A stretch of DNA of 64,000 nt from Eonycteris spelaea (Eukaryota; Chordata; Mammalia; Chiroptera; Pteropodidae). Shown one piece after another: positions 23,216 through 35,814 of the stretch. The DNA lies in the NCBI GenBank assembly GCA_003508835.1, contig PUFA01000012.1, positions 20,564,001-20,628,000 on the forward strand. The letters run 5' to 3'. Each line of letters starts with the position of its first letter. The first letter of the stretch is position 1. The notes under the pieces are model-generated. The model searched no databases. It was not told the DNA's origin and saw only the letters and a list, made by a program, of their open reading frames with translations. The position numbers and the translations under genes were made by a program.

Positions 23216-24119
23216 AAAATAAGACAGTATGGCCTCCTAGTAAGATGTTGGAAAGCAGTCATGGGACTCAAGTGTGTAGGAAATCTTTTCAGTTGTATTC
23301 CTAGCCCAGGAAGGATTGTCGTATTTTAAATGCATGTTTGAATACTGTTAGATGGGGGAAATGGATAGTGAAGTGAAGGGGTGGGGGAGACCTGTAAGCC
23401 GAAACACTGAAGAGTTCTTTTGACTTTTATGTAAATCTTTTCATAGTTCAGTATTAACAGTATAGGGACCATTTTTAATATTTCCTCTGTCATTTCTTAA
23501 GACAATTACCGTCAATATAATGCTCTAGCTACTTTTCCTTCTCTCTACAGTAATTTTATTGTTTGACTTATGTCTTGCCAGTAAGTCTGGCCAGAATTTA
23601 CTCATGGTAAATGTTAATTCCTTACACTACCCCAGCTTCCTCATTTGTTCTTCCGTTACCCCAGTTACAACACCTCTGGATTTTCAGGGTTTCTTTAGAA
23701 TTCTGAAGTTCTCACTAGTGACTATGGAATGAACCATAATTAACTTTACCAGCCAGCTGCTACCTGTTAAGGGTCATATGGGTTTCACTTAAGCATCCTT
23801 TGTAACAGGCATGCAGAGGAATCCTCAGGCTTGTCTTTGGCTTTAACTTGCTGGGACTATTGTGGTTTTCTCCCTGGGCTTCTCTGGTTTTACAGTTCAA
23901 ATTTATGCCTTTAATTAGAAACTGAATTAAACTTGGAGGTCAGGAATTCCCATCCTCTGTGACACCATGGTAATGGGGTGAAAGCAGGTTGCAAGCTTCC
24001 ATTATATTCTTTGTTCTTCCTGACATTCCCTTCTTCCTTCTCTCTCTTTTTTTAAACCTTAGCACCACTCTGGCAAGAGCTTTAAGTAGCAAATCATTGG
24101 CTGGAATTTTTTAAATTAA

Positions 24120-24310
24120 CCTTGGGCCAGGCACTCTTCTAAACAGTAGCAAAGGCTGTTCGTTTAACCCCTGGCAGTCCCTTAAAGAGGGGAAAATAGA
24201 TTCTGAAAGGTTAAGTGTCTTGCCTAAATCACAACTGTAATGAAGGAGCCAGGATTCCACCCCAGGTGTTTTTGTTCCAGTGCGTTCTTAACCATGAGGC
24301 TTTGCTTCCA
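24120..24310 (-). repeat. MIR SINE relic, antisense
   Basis: 'gggccaggcactcttctaaa', 'ctgaaaggttaagtgtcttg', 'caggattccaccccaggtgt' and 'cgttcttaaccatgaggctt' follow reversed MIR almost end to end. Confidence 0.75.
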
Positions 24311-24544
24311 CTCCTCTTGCTAGATTTAAGACGAGAGAAGGAAAGTAGGAAACAAACTCTCCTTCAAATTCAACTTGAAGGAGCCCTTTGTCGCATTCCC
24401 ATCCCAGTCGGCATGGATGCCCTAGAGACTGGCTTCTTGGCCACCTATCTCCCCAAGCAGCAGGATGTAGAGCTCCTAACGTTAGGTGAGTTGTTTGTAC
24501 TATCCCTTCTTTAACGCTGGGGGTGGGATTTTTGGGTTTTTTTG

Positions 24545-24990
24545 GATGTTTTATGGTGAAAATTTTCAAATACAAAGAATAGTATAATACATGTCCTTGA
24601 ACCCATAACTTAACTTCAACAGTAACAGTTTGTGGCCACTTTCATTTTACCTCCCCATTTTCTGGGTTATTTAAAAAGCTAATCCCAGACCTATTTCATC
24701 ATTAAACATTTCACCCAGGGATAAAGACTCAACCGTATTTCGTTATACCTAAACTAACATTTCCTTAATATCACATATCCTGTTCGTGTTCAGATTTCTC
24801 TGATTTTTCAAGGTGCTTTGCAGTTGGTTGGTTTGAAGCAGAATCCAGACACGGGTGACCCGTTGCATTTGGTCTTAAGTCTCCAGTAATTCCCCTACTT
24901 TATCCTTACCACTTAGTTATTGAAGAAACCTGGCCATTTGGTTCATAGAATTTTCCATATTCCGAATTTAGCAGATTGCTTTCGTACATT
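24545..24990 (-). repeat. Old L1-type 3' fragment, antisense
   Basis: 'ttttcaaatacaaagaatag', 'tgtccttgaacccataactt', 'aattcccctactttatcctt' and similar phrases match the antisense 3' portion of old mammalian L1 families. Same type as 9080-9250 and 47630-47960. Confidence 0.5.
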
Positions 24991-25004
24991 TTCTATAAAT
25001 GAGT

Positions 25005-25640
25005 AGTGTGCCAGTTCTTACTTGCCCTTTGCCCTGCATTGTGGTTCAGCAGCTCTGGACCCTGTGGACAGCTCTCTTTGCCAACAGAGGGCGCTGGAGG
25101 AGCACCGTAGAATTAGCAAGAGACAAGGCCTTGAAGTTCTCAGGGCAGCGTGCAGATGGACTAATGAGGCCTGGGATGTTCACCTCAGCAGCCCTCATGA
25201 TTCAACTGCTGTTGCCACTGCTGTTCCCGTAGCATACTCTTTTACCCTTTTTACTAGTTGACTGCTTTTTTTACTATTCTTTGTATTTTTTCTGTTTAAA
25301 TTACTGGTTTAATTTGTTTCCTGACTGAATACTGGCTGATGAAATGGTACCAGGAATGGTCTCAGGAGACAAACCCTCCGAACATGGATTTGGGGATTCG
25401 TTTATTGGTGCCTTTGGTGTCAAGCAAAATGAGGAGCTCCTCGACAGTGGGAACGGGACGTTGATAATTCCCGATGTGCGCTGACGTTACAATTAAACTA
25501 CCACTTCTGCTTGTGATGACGTGTCTACTGCAGCAGGCGCTTCGGGGGCCCAGGGAACCGAGCTTGACTTTTATGGCAGGGACTAGTGTGGGTTTGGTTC
25601 TGTATTTACTGGAGTACTTACAGAAAGAAATGACCAACGC
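25005..25640. repeat. Unassigned, probably repeat-derived segment
   Basis: This stretch differs from its surroundings: more GC, several CpGs, and phrases such as 'gccaacagagggcgctggag' and 'aaatggtaccaggaatggtc' that look like parts of dispersed repeats, possibly LTR-like. I could not name a family. Open frames here (about 77-91 residues, both strands) lack start context and splice signals. Not a supported gene. Confidence 0.3.
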
Positions 25641-26763
25641 AGGTCCTTAAATGCTCAGCTCAAGTCTCATTCTGAGGACCAGAGAGCCTCTGTGACTGCC
25701 CTAATAGAATCATTTTATGTAGCCGGGGCCTGATGTTGCTGGAAATCAAACAAAATTTAATTGTGCAGGTTGTAGAATTACATCAGTTAAATTCACAACC
25801 TTATTAAGTTTCTCATGTAAAATTTAAGATATTGATTGGGAATGATGGGGCCCTAAAACTTGGAATGGCAGCATCTGGTTGGACTCTGAGTCTTTTATTT
25901 TCAAGTTTCTCTAGCCTTCCCTGCCTGTGGACATAGTTTGCCCTCCTGTGTTAGCTGAGGAGGCTAACCTTTTCTTAAAATCCTGAGATGCCTCACTTGA
26001 GACAGATTGCCTTGCAAAGAGATGTTCATTCTCAAGAAGTTCTTTGTTGCCACTTCACCTATAGCTAGAGTGACAAAATAGGAAAAATTGTAACTTTTTC
26101 CTAACATGTGTTGGCAGAAATCTGGGGAATATGTGTGGGCGTGTATTTGAGTGGTATTAGAGCAAGGAGAACAGAATATAACACGAGATGGAGCTGAATT
26201 GATGTGGGTTTACTTACTAGAGATTCCGGATGTAAAGTATTAGCTCTTAAAGCTCTAACAGCTTTCTTGTTTGCTTGACCGAAACTTGGAATCTGTGGTG
26301 GCCAGTGTTTAATGAAGTCGAGATGCTAGAGCTTCCATAGCATGATGTGGAGGAAGGAATCAAAAGGCTAGTTAACATACATCACCACACATAGTTACAA
26401 TTGTTTTTCTTTTTGTGATGAGGACTTTTAAGATCTACCCTCCTAGTAACTTTCAAATGTATAATATAGTATTACTAACCATAGTCACCATGCCATACAG
26501 TACATCACCAGGACTTATTTATTTTATAATGAGAAGTTTGTACCTTTTGACCACTTTCACCCACACACATCCCCTGCCTCACAACCACAAATCTGTTCTC
26601 TAGATCTGTGAGTTTGGGTTTCTTGTTTGCTTACTTCTACATATAACTGAGATTATATGTATTTGTCTTTCTCTGTCTGAATTATTTCACTTAGGATAAT
26701 GTTCTTAAGTTTTGTCCATGTTGTCACAATTGGCAAGATGTCTTTTTTTATGGCTGAATAATA

Positions 26764-26793
26764 TTCCCGTGTGTGTGTGTGGGGGGGGGGGTG
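26764..26793 (+). repeat. (GT)n followed by G10 tract
   Basis: Seven GT units then a run of ten or more G's, inside the L1 copy. A simple repeat, and a likely place for length errors. Confidence 0.85.
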
Positions 26794-28313
26794 ACATTTT
26801 CTTCATCCCATTCATCCATCAATGGATGCCCAGGTTATTTCCATGTTTTGATTATTGCAAATAATGCTGCAATGAACAGGGGTATAGATTTCTTTTCAAA
26901 TTAGTGTTTTCATTTCTTTTGGATAAATACCCAGAAGTAAAATTGCTGGATTACATGAAAGTTCTATTTTTAATTTTTTAAGGAACCTCTGTACCATTTT
27001 CATAATGTCTGTGCCAATTTAGTTTTCCATCAACAGTGCACAAGGAATCCCTTTTCTCCATGTTCTTCTAACCTTTGTCATTTCTTTTTGATAACAGCCA
27101 TTCTAACAGGTGTGAGGTGATATCACGTTGTTTTGGTTGGCATTTCCCTGATGATGAGTGATGTTGAGCATTTTTCATGTACTTGCTGGCCATCTGTATG
27201 TCTTGTTTGGAAAAGTATTCAGATCCTCAGCCCATTTTTTAATCAGATTGTTTTTTGATTTTTGTTTGTTTGCTTTTGCTATTTATTCCTTTAAGTTCTT
27301 TATATATTTTGGATATTAAACCTTTATTCGGTATGGTTTGCAAATATTTTCTACCCTTTGGTAGGTCGCCTTTTCATTTCGTTGATGATTTCCCTGGCCG
27401 TGCGGAAGCCTTTTGATGTAGTCGCACTTGTCTATTTTTGCTTTTGTTGTCTTTGCTTTTGGTGTCAAATCCAAAAAATTGTTTCCAGGACTGACATGTA
27501 GGAGCTTACTCCTATGTTTTGCCCTAGGAGTTTTATGGTGTCAGGCCTTACCATTAAGTCTTTAATCCAATGTGAGTTGTTTTTTGTGAACGATGTAGGA
27601 TAGTGAACCATTTTCCTTCTTTTGCACTTGGCTGTCCAGTTTGTCCAACACCACTTCTGAAGAGACCGTTGTTTCCTCGTTGTATATTTTTGGCTCCTTT
27701 GTCATAAATTAATGGACCATAATATATAATGCATGTGTGAGTTAATTTCCGAGATCTCTATTCTGTTCCATTGATCTGTTTGTTTTTATGCCAATACCAT
27801 ACTGTTTGATTACTATAGCTTTGTAATAGGGTTTGAAATCAGGATGTGTCATGCCTCCAGATTTATTGGAGGCGTCTTATTTCTCAAGATCGCTTTGGCT
27901 ATCTAGGGTCTTTTGTAGCTCCATACAAATTTTAGAATTTTTTGTTCTTTTTCTGTGAAAAATGACATTGGAATTTTGATAGGGATTGTGTTGCATCTGT
28001 AGATTGCCTTGGGTGGTATGGACATTTTAACAAAATTCTCCAGTCTACGAGCACTGAATATCTTTTCATTCTTTGGGTCCTTTTCAATTTCTTGCATTAA
28101 TGTCTTATAGTTTTCAGTGTACAGGTCTTTCTCCTCCTCTATTAAATTTATTCTTAGGTATTTTATTCTTTTCCATGTAATTATAAATGAGGTTTTCTTA
28201 ATTTCTCTTATAATTCATTTTATGTATAGAAACAAATTTTTGCATATTGATTTTATAACCTCAACTCTACTGAATTTGTTTATTAGTTCTGAAAGCTTTT
28301 TGGTAGAGTTTTT

Positions 28314-28477
28314 AGGGTTTTCTATATATTCTTTAAATTTTTAAAAAATTATTTAATACAGATTTTTCTTTTATTATTATGGTGACATTGGTTACTGAAA
28401 CCCAGTAAGTTTCAGATGTACAATTTAGCAGTAAGGCATATATATATATATTTGCATTGTGAGGGTTTTCTGTATAT
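28314..28477. mobile_element. Small nested insertion in the L1 with 16-bp flanking duplication
   Basis: The L1 sequence is interrupted by about 132 bases (28330-28461). The flanks are 'agggttttctatatat' (28314-28329) and 'agggttttctgtatat' (28462-28477), 15 of 16 identical, like a target-site duplication. The insert has A/T-rich ends and 'attggttactgaaacccagt' then 'aagtttcagatgtacaattt', which resembles the 3' end of L1 elements common in several laurasiatherian mammals. Probably a 5'-truncated retroposon that landed after the L1. Confidence 0.55.
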
Positions 28478-31400
28478 AATTATGTGCAAATAGTGACTAT
28501 TTTACATCTTCCTTTCCTGTTTGGATGCCTTTTTTTCCCCCTTCCTAATTGCTCTGGCTAGAACTTCCAATACGTGTTGAATAAAAGTGGTGAGAATAGG
28601 CATACTTGTCTTGTTTCTGATCTTTTAGAGGAAAAACTTTCAGCTTTTCATCATTGAGTATGATGTTAACTGTGGGCTTTCTCATATGTGGCCTTTATTA
28701 TGTTATGTTCCCTCTATCCTCACTTTGTTGAGAGTTTTTATCATAATGGATGTTGAATTTTGTCAGTGGTTGTTTAGCATCTATTGAGATGATCATATGA
28801 TTTTTATCCTTTGTTTAATTAATGTGATATAGCACATTGATTTGCAGGTGTTGAATTATCCTCGCATTTCCGGAATAAATCCCACGTGATCATGGTGTAT
28901 GATCCTGTTAATGTATTGTTGAATTCAGCTAATATTTTGTTGAAGATTTTTGCATTTGTGTTCATCAGAAATATTGGCCTGTAATTTACTCGTTCGTTCA
29001 TTCATTCATTCATTCATTTTATGGTGTCTTTGTCTGGTTTTGGTACCAGGGTAATGCTGGCCTCATAAAATGAGTTTGGAAGTGCTCCCCACTCTTACAT
29101 TTTTTGAAAGAGTTCGAGAAGGACTGGCATTAATACTTTAAATGTTTGGTATAATTCACCAGGGAAGCCATCTGGTTCTGGACTTTGTTGGAAGATTTTG
29201 ATTATTGAGTCAATGTCCAAATTGTTGCCATATAATTGTTCATAGTCATAGTAGTCACTTATGATCCTTTGTATTTCTGAGGTATCAGTTGTAGCATGAC
29301 TTATTTTATTTTTTATTTTGTTGGAGTCCTCTTTTTTTTCTTTCTTGTGAGTCTAGTTAAAGGTATGTCAATTTTACCTTTTTAAAAACCAGCTCTTTCA
29401 TTTATCTTTGGTATTGCGTTTTTAGTCTCTATTTCATTTATTTCTGCTCTGACCTTTTGTTACTTCCTTCTAACGTTGAGCTTAGTTTGTTCTTTTTCTA
29501 GTTCCTTGAGGTGTAAAGTTAGGTTATTTTTTGAGATCTTTCTTGTTTCTTGAGGTAGGCACTTATTGTTATAAACCTCTTTTTTAGAACTGCTTTTTCT
29601 GTATCCTATAAGTGTTGGTATGTTTGTTTCAATTTTCACTTGTTTCAAGGTATTTTTTATTTCTCTTTTGATGTCTTCTTTGACCCATTGGTGGTTCGGC
29701 AGCATTTTGTTTAATCTCCACTTATTTATGAATTTTTTCTGTTCTTGAAATCGATTTCTAGGTTTCATACCATTTTAAGTTGGTAATGATGCTTGGTATG
29801 ATTTCAGTCTTCTTAAATGTATTGACTTGTTTCGTGGCCTCACATATAATCTATTCTGGAAAATGTTCCATGTGCACTTGAGAAGAATGTATGTAGTGTT
29901 GCTTTTGGATGGAATAGTCTCTATATGTCTGTTCATCTGTTCTAACTTATCATTTAAGGCCAATATTTCATATTGATTTTTCTGCCTGGATGATCTATCC
30001 ATTGATGAAAGTGAGGTATTAAAGTTTCCTACAGTTGTTGTAGTGCTGTTTATTTCTCCTTTAGGTCTGTTAATATTTTTAAAATTTAGGTGCTTCTATG
30101 CTGGGTGCATAAATACTTTAAAATTTTATATCCTCATCTCAGACTGACGTTTTTATCATTATGTAATGCCCTTCTTTGTCTTTATTACAGTCTGTGTCTT
30201 AATGTCTGTTTTGTCTGCTATAAATGTTGCTAACCCAGCTTTCTTTCGGTTTTATTTGAATTGAGTATCTTTTTCTGTCTCTTCACTGTGGGTGTCCTGA
30301 TTTCTGAAATGAGTCCCTTGTGGGCAGCATATAGATGGGTCTTGGTGTTTTTTTTTTTGTTTTGTTTTTATAATCCATTCAACTACTGTATGTCTTTTGA
30401 TTGGGGAATTTAGTTCATTTAAAGTTATTGTTGATAGACGTGTACTTATTGCCATTTTGTTAATTGTATTCTGGCTCTTCCTTTCCTTACTCTCTTCCTT
30501 TGTGTTGATAGTTTTCTGTCGTGGTATGCTTAAATTCCTCTATCTCTTGTGTACTTACTATGGGTTTTTGCTTTGTGGTTTCCATGAGGCTTGTATTTTT
30601 TAAAAAAACATATCTATAACAGTCTACTTTAAGTTGATAACAACTTAAGTTTAAACACATTCTGAAGCTTTATATTTTTACTCCCTTCCCCATGTTTAAT
30701 GTTTTCGATGTCACATTTTACATCCTTTCTTGTGTCCATTAATAAATTATTGTAGTTATATTTTTACTCTTATTTTTTAATCTTCATACTAGCTTTATAA
30801 GTAATTAAATCACCACCTTTACAAACTTAGATTATTCTGAATTTTACTACATATTGACCTTTACTGGCGAGATTAACACTGTCAGATGTTTCCTATTACT
30901 AATTAGCGCCTTTTCAGCTTAAAGAAATCCCTGTAACATTTCTTGTAAGGCCATTTCTAGTGGTGGTGAAATCCTTTAGGTTTTACTGATCTAGAAAACT
31001 CCTTATTTCTCCAATTTCGAAGGACAGATTTTTAGCATTTTGAATATATTGTGCCTCTCTCTTCTGGCCTGCAACATTTCTGCTGAAAATCTGCTGTTAT
31101 TCTTATGGAGGTTCCCTGTATATAACAGGTGGTTTTTATCTTGCTGCTTTTAAGATTATCTCCTTGTCTTTAACTTTTGACACTATAATGTGTTCTCTTG
31201 TGGGTCTCCTTGGGTTCCTCTAATTTGGAACTCTCTGGGCTTCTTGGATCTGGATATGTTTCCTTCCCAAGTTGAGGAAGTTTCGATTATTTCTTCATAT
31301 GTTTTCTGTTCCTCTCTCTCCTCTCCTCCTGGGACCCCTATAATGAGAATATTGGTCCATTTGGTGCTGGTCCATAAGTCCCGTAAGCTGTCTTCACTGT

Positions 31401-32134
31401 TTTTTATTCTTTATTCTTTTTGCTGCTTTGATTGGATAAGTTCCACTGCTGTTTGAGTTCACTGGTCCTTTCTTCTTCATTTGGTGTGCTATTAACCCTT
31501 CTAGTGTATTTTTCAGTTCGGTTATTGGATTCTTCAGCTCTGTGATTTCCGTTTGGTACTTTCTAATATTTTCTCTTTGTCGAAATTCTCACTTTGTTTA
31601 TTGTTCTCCTGAGCTTAATGAGTATCTTTATGATCATTATTTTGAGCTATTTTTTCAGGTAAATCACATATCTGCTATTTATTAACTTTTTTTCCCCTCA
31701 GGTTTTATCTTTCATTTGAAACATATTCCTCTGTTTCTTCATTTTGCTTAATTCTGTGTGTTGGTTTCTGTGCATTAAACAGCTACCTTTCTTACTCTGG
31801 GGAGTTGCCTCATCTAGGAGATAAGCCTTATGTATTCAATCCTACCCTGGCTCCCGGTTGTCTCTCAAACCTTTGTGTTTGCCCAGGAGGCTTACTTTAT
31901 GCTTAGTGGCTCCCAGTAGTTGAGGGTATGCCAACACCTGTCCATACCTCAAAGGGGAGGATCTCAGTCAGCACCTAGATTCAAGTTGATTAGAAGCCAG
32001 AGCCTCAGACAGCAGTTTTTAAAGTATGCAAATATACCTTTTTTCAGGGGAAGAATGGGAAATGGACATTTCTGTCCACTTCCTCTGCACTGAATTCTGG
32101 GTGATAGCATCCTGTTGAACCTGTGAACACAATC

Positions 32135-33000
32135 TCCACTGGCCACTAGAGCCAGGCTATTTAAGGGATGTGTCTTCTGGGCGGTAGCCACAAAAGCTGG
32201 GGTGCCAGACATTGTTTGTGTCTCCTTTCTTGGAGACACAAACAACCTAAGGCAGGCCAGAGAGTGCAAAGATGGTGCCTGCCATGCTTCCCAGCCATTT
32301 CTGGAGAGAACTGTAGTTGGCCCCTAGACTTGGGTTTATTTAGAAGCCTGCTCCCAGGCCATACCTATGAATATAAACTAATAAATAGGCTTCTTTCACA
32401 GAAAGATCAGGGTTGCGTTTTCAGTCTGTGGTCTCTGCATTGTGTTCTGGAGTGGTAGCTAGTTAAGAACTGTCCTTTCATTATAGTATGGGTCCCATGA
32501 ATGTCAGCCACAAGAGCCAGGCAATCAAGGGGTGTCCCCTGGGCAGCAGCTGCAAAAACTGGGGAATCAGGTGCATATACAAGCTCCTCTCTGTAAGATA
32601 TCAGCAACCTAATGCAGCAGAGGGAGAGCAATAAATCAGTGTTCATTCTCCAAGGTCTCTAGAAAGGATTACAATTCGCCTTGAAGTGTGTATTTAATTA
32701 GAAGCCTGCCCATCAGGCTGCAGCAATGAAGATACGCTATTAAGTCTCTTTCACAGAAAGACTGGGCACTTTTCAGGTGGCTGCTTCTGTGCTGGGACCT
32801 GCAGTGGTGAGTCTGTTGGAGGTCCTTTGTAACTGTTTCAGATCACTATAGCCTTGAGATCTCATGGATTCAAGCTCCATTGGCTTTCAAAGCTAGGTGA
32901 TTCAAGGGCTTGTCTCTCAGATGCAGGTCTTAAAAGGTAGGGTGGGGTGCCAGATGGGTTCAAACCCTTTGCTCCTCAGGGAGATGCTCTTGTTTGTAAG
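32135..33000 (-). repeat. Tandem monomers in the L1 5' UTR
   Basis: Three diverged units about 355-375 bases long can be aligned by shared landmarks. 'gccactagagccaggc' at 32142, 'gccacaagagccaggc' at 32507 and 'ggctttcaaagctagg' at 32882 are one set. 'agaagcctg' at 32342 and 32699, and 'tttcacagaaaga' at 32394 and 32749, are others. A partial unit lies before (agaagccag, 31992). The monomers would be promoter units of the parental L1. Confidence 0.65.
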
Positions 33001-33869
33001 CTCCCCCTTGATTTTGGTCCATTGCACCAGGGGTAGGGCTTATAGCTAGATGGTTTCAGCCTCTCCTACCCATTTTGATGTGGGTTTTCCCCCCTCATTG
33101 TCTGATGTGTAGTTGTTGCTCAGCTAGTTCTTGGGTTTTTTCCAGAGGAAATTGTTCTGCATATAGCTGTAGATTCAGTGCCTGTGGGAGTTGAGTTCAG
33201 GATCCTATAACATCCTTGTCTTGGGCCAGAATACTCCTTAATTTTGATTTACTATAGGTGGTAAGAACTGGAGGGTTGATCAAATTCAAGTTTAATTAGT
33301 GGAGCTATAGGCAAGAACACTTCATACTATTTTCTCTTGTATCACATCAGGAGACATGTCTTGCTTTCTTGAGTGATTGGTGAATTTGGGTATTAACTTG
33401 ATCCATCATCATAAAATTCCCCATTTGCCTAGACCTATGATTCCATTAGTTGTAAAATGGCTTGCTTCTATCATTTCTTCTGTACTTATTACCTGGAATT
33501 ATTCTATAACGAGTTTTTCCTCAACTGCCATGTTATCTTGAAACACAGTTCATACTGATAGGACAAAATAATTACTTGATTCTCTCCTCTTTACCAAGTT
33601 TTATTGCTTCCCAGGTGTTCTTTCACATTCTTTTGTGGCTCAAAAAAGCCTAAACATGACTCTTCTTCCCATAAATAACTCAGACATTTACAACACTTGA
33701 TAATTTTAATTCCCGATTCCAAATGCTGAGCAAGCGTGAGACGGCTCTGCTAAAGGGCTGATACTACTCATAAGGTGGCAGAGAAACAAAGGCCTGGGTG
33801 CCTGGCTTGTTGACAGACTTAGATTAAAAAGGGCTTTTAGGGCTATCAGGAGGGACCCACACACTATTG

Positions 33870-33995
33870 CTTATGAGCTATGAATGGTTTTTACATTTTT
33901 AAAAGGTTGAGGGGGAAATGCAATAAAGTCCTGGTCCACAAAGCTTAAAATATTTACTATCTGGACTTCTACAGAAAAAGTTTGCCAACACCTGA
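33870..33995 (+). mobile_element. hAT-type MER DNA element fragment
   Basis: 'gagctatgaatggtttttac', 'cttaaaatatttactatctg' and 'acagaaaaagtttgccaaca' give the end of the element also found (in the opposite sense) at 15320-15530. Confidence 0.6.
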
Positions 33996-34204
33996 TATAA
34001 AGTAGAGTGTATTAAAAGCCCTCTGGTTGAAAGCTCTATCTCTGATATGATGGGTTTGGATTAAAGCAGTGGTTAGTCTTTTTTGGATGGGAAGTCAGAG
34101 ATCTTAGCTCCAAAACCGAGCTTTATTCTAAAAATGTATGTATACAGAATTGTGCCTATGTCCATTCCCAGGCATTACAGCTACAAGTAAAGAATTTTTG
34201 CACT

Positions 34205-34560
34205 ACAGTATTGTATTAGCCTGCTCAGGCTGCCATAAAATACCAGAATGGGTGGCTTAAACAATAGAAATTTCTCAGTTCTGGGGGCCAGAAATCTTAA
34301 GGTCAAGGTACCAGCTAGGGTGCTTTCTGGCCAGGCACCCCTTCCCGACTTGTAGACAGCGCCTTCTGTGCCCTCATAGGGCCCCTTCCCTGCACGCGCA
34401 CTCCTGGCCTCCTCTTATAAAGCCACCAGTCTACCACATGACCTCATTTATCTCCAATTACCTCCTTAAAGGCCCGGTCTCCAAATGCAGTCACACTGCG
34501 GGGTTAAAACTTTAACACGTGAACTTGCGGACAGGAGAAAAATTCAGTCTGTAACACCAT
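34205..34560 (-). mobile_element. Solitary MaLR LTR (MLT1/MST type), antisense
   Basis: The plus strand starts 'tattagcctgctcaggctgc cataaaatacc' in two pieces and ends 'aaaaattcagtctgtaacac'. Reversed, this is the known MaLR order: tgttacagactgaatt..., 'aggcctttaaggaggtaatt'-type text, then the 'tggcttaaacaatagaaatt' complement and a final 'gcagcctgagcaggctaata'. No internal retroviral sequence flanks it, so it is a solo LTR. Confidence 0.75.
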
Positions 34561-35814
34561 AACTGCTAAATGTGAAGACACTTGCGTATGGTGTCTGCTC
34601 TGAAGATCCTGCCTCTTTAGCTCAGTGAGAGGATGTGCTCTAGGTGGTTTGCTCTTAAATCCCAGGCACCTTACGTGCTAAATTAATGTTGCTGAGATCA
34701 GACTAGTAATGCACAAGGAAATTCGTGGAGGATTATAAGGTGCTAATTGAAGTAACATAGATTAAATACCGTAGCAGTTCTGAGGAGAAACTAGGTATCA
34801 GAATAATCAGGGTTTTTTGTTTGTTTTGTTTCTTAACTGAGAGAACTACGTATGTTTGGAATGATTTGCACGTAAGAAGATGTGCTGGCATAATGACATT
34901 TACAGACTAAGAGTCAAAGTCAGAGTTAAAATGGTTATATAGGGTGTGGACAGATTCTGGAGAGTCAGAAGAAGCTGAGATCTTGAGCTAAAATTGTAAA
35001 CTGTCTAAGACCTGAACTGGGAAAAGAGTTCATAATTTTGACAAGAAAAGTGTCTAGACTTATACAGAAAGGTTTTTATAAATTAGATATTTATTTAGAT
35101 AATAAATTAGATAATTTTATCTAAGAGAGAAAAGGATCATAATTTAATGTGTTTATCAAGTTTTGAAGAGTAGTAACTACAAAATATTTTTAATTTCTGA
35201 AATTTGGGGAAACTTACTGAAAACTGCCAATGAAATGACCCAGCTAACACAAATGGCTCTAATAAAACCAGGCCTGTGAGGTTTTGTTTGGGGGAGGGGC
35301 AGTAGTTTATATGACAATGCTACCTATTTGGCAGAGTAGGAATGTGTTGTCCTAAGCTGTGAATTAGCTCAAAGCTGAAAGCTTGAGGGTCCACTTCTCT
35401 TGAGGGGCAGGGACAACCCCTACACCATTTAGAGGAAAATCTGATAAAAGCTTCAGGTTTTTGGTTGAGGTTAAAAACTTCGACCCTTCCTACTTGAGTT
35501 TCAAAGAAATAATCGTTCGTTAGGAATTGAACAGTTACACAAAAATTACAGTCCTAACTGATTCTGGTTTGTCCCTTAGTAGCTTTATATTTAGAGGGCT
35601 GTGGTAATACAAGTAGTATTTGGTAGTTAGGTTTAGATTAATAAGGATAATACAATTTTGTGGGTTTAATAAAAGGCATTTTTAACCCAAAAGAACAATA
35701 TTCTAAATAAAAAACATAGCTTAAAAAGCAATTGCTAAGTAAGTTTTACAAATCTTTTATTGCTTCAACAGAGAATGAATGCTAGAATACTTTTTCTTTA
35801 AAAAAAAAAACTTA

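Larger units (their letters stand above)
20214..26385. other. Intergenic region between CDV3 and the long L1
   Basis: No gene is supported. It contains an antisense L1 fragment (20880-21775), a DNA-element relic (23085-23215), a MIR (24120-24310), a second L1-type fragment (24545-24990) and an unassigned repeat-like stretch (25005-25640). The part from 21800 to 23080 shows nothing recognisable apart from a short C8/A11 tract near 22771-22795. Confidence 0.7.
26386..33350 (-). mobile_element. Near-full-length LINE-1, antisense, inactive
   Basis: About 7 kb read as L1 on the minus strand: 5' UTR with tandem monomers at 33.3-31.9 kb, a degraded middle that should hold ORF1 (not resolved), ORF2 from about 30.4 to 26.8 kb, then the 3' UTR to 26.4 kb. 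ORF2 pieces are recognisable. Endonuclease-side 'MDRSSRQKNQYEILALNDKL' is at 30002-29943, a linker segment at 29768-29460, reverse-transcriptase 'NYRPIFLMNTNAKIFNKILA' at about 28983-28924, and '[20 protein letters not shown]' around 28000. Frames are broken by many stops and shifts, so it is dead. It accounts for nearly half of the CDV3-TOPBP1 gap. Boundaries are approximate. Confidence 0.85.
33351..35814. other. Intergenic region between the L1 and the TOPBP1 3' end
   Basis: No gene. It holds a hAT-type fragment (33870-33995) and an antisense MaLR-type LTR (34205-34560). The rest, from 34600 to 35800, is AT-rich with nothing I recognise. Confidence 0.7.

Noticed and set aside
27903..30002. 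Open frames of 60-102 residues that could be taken for genes
   Set aside because: They are broken pieces of L1 ORF2 (endonuclease and reverse transcriptase) on the minus strand.
31964..32646. Opposing open frames near 32.0-32.6 kb
   Set aside because: They lie in the L1 5' UTR monomers, and the similar proteins in neighbouring frames come from the tandem repeat itself.
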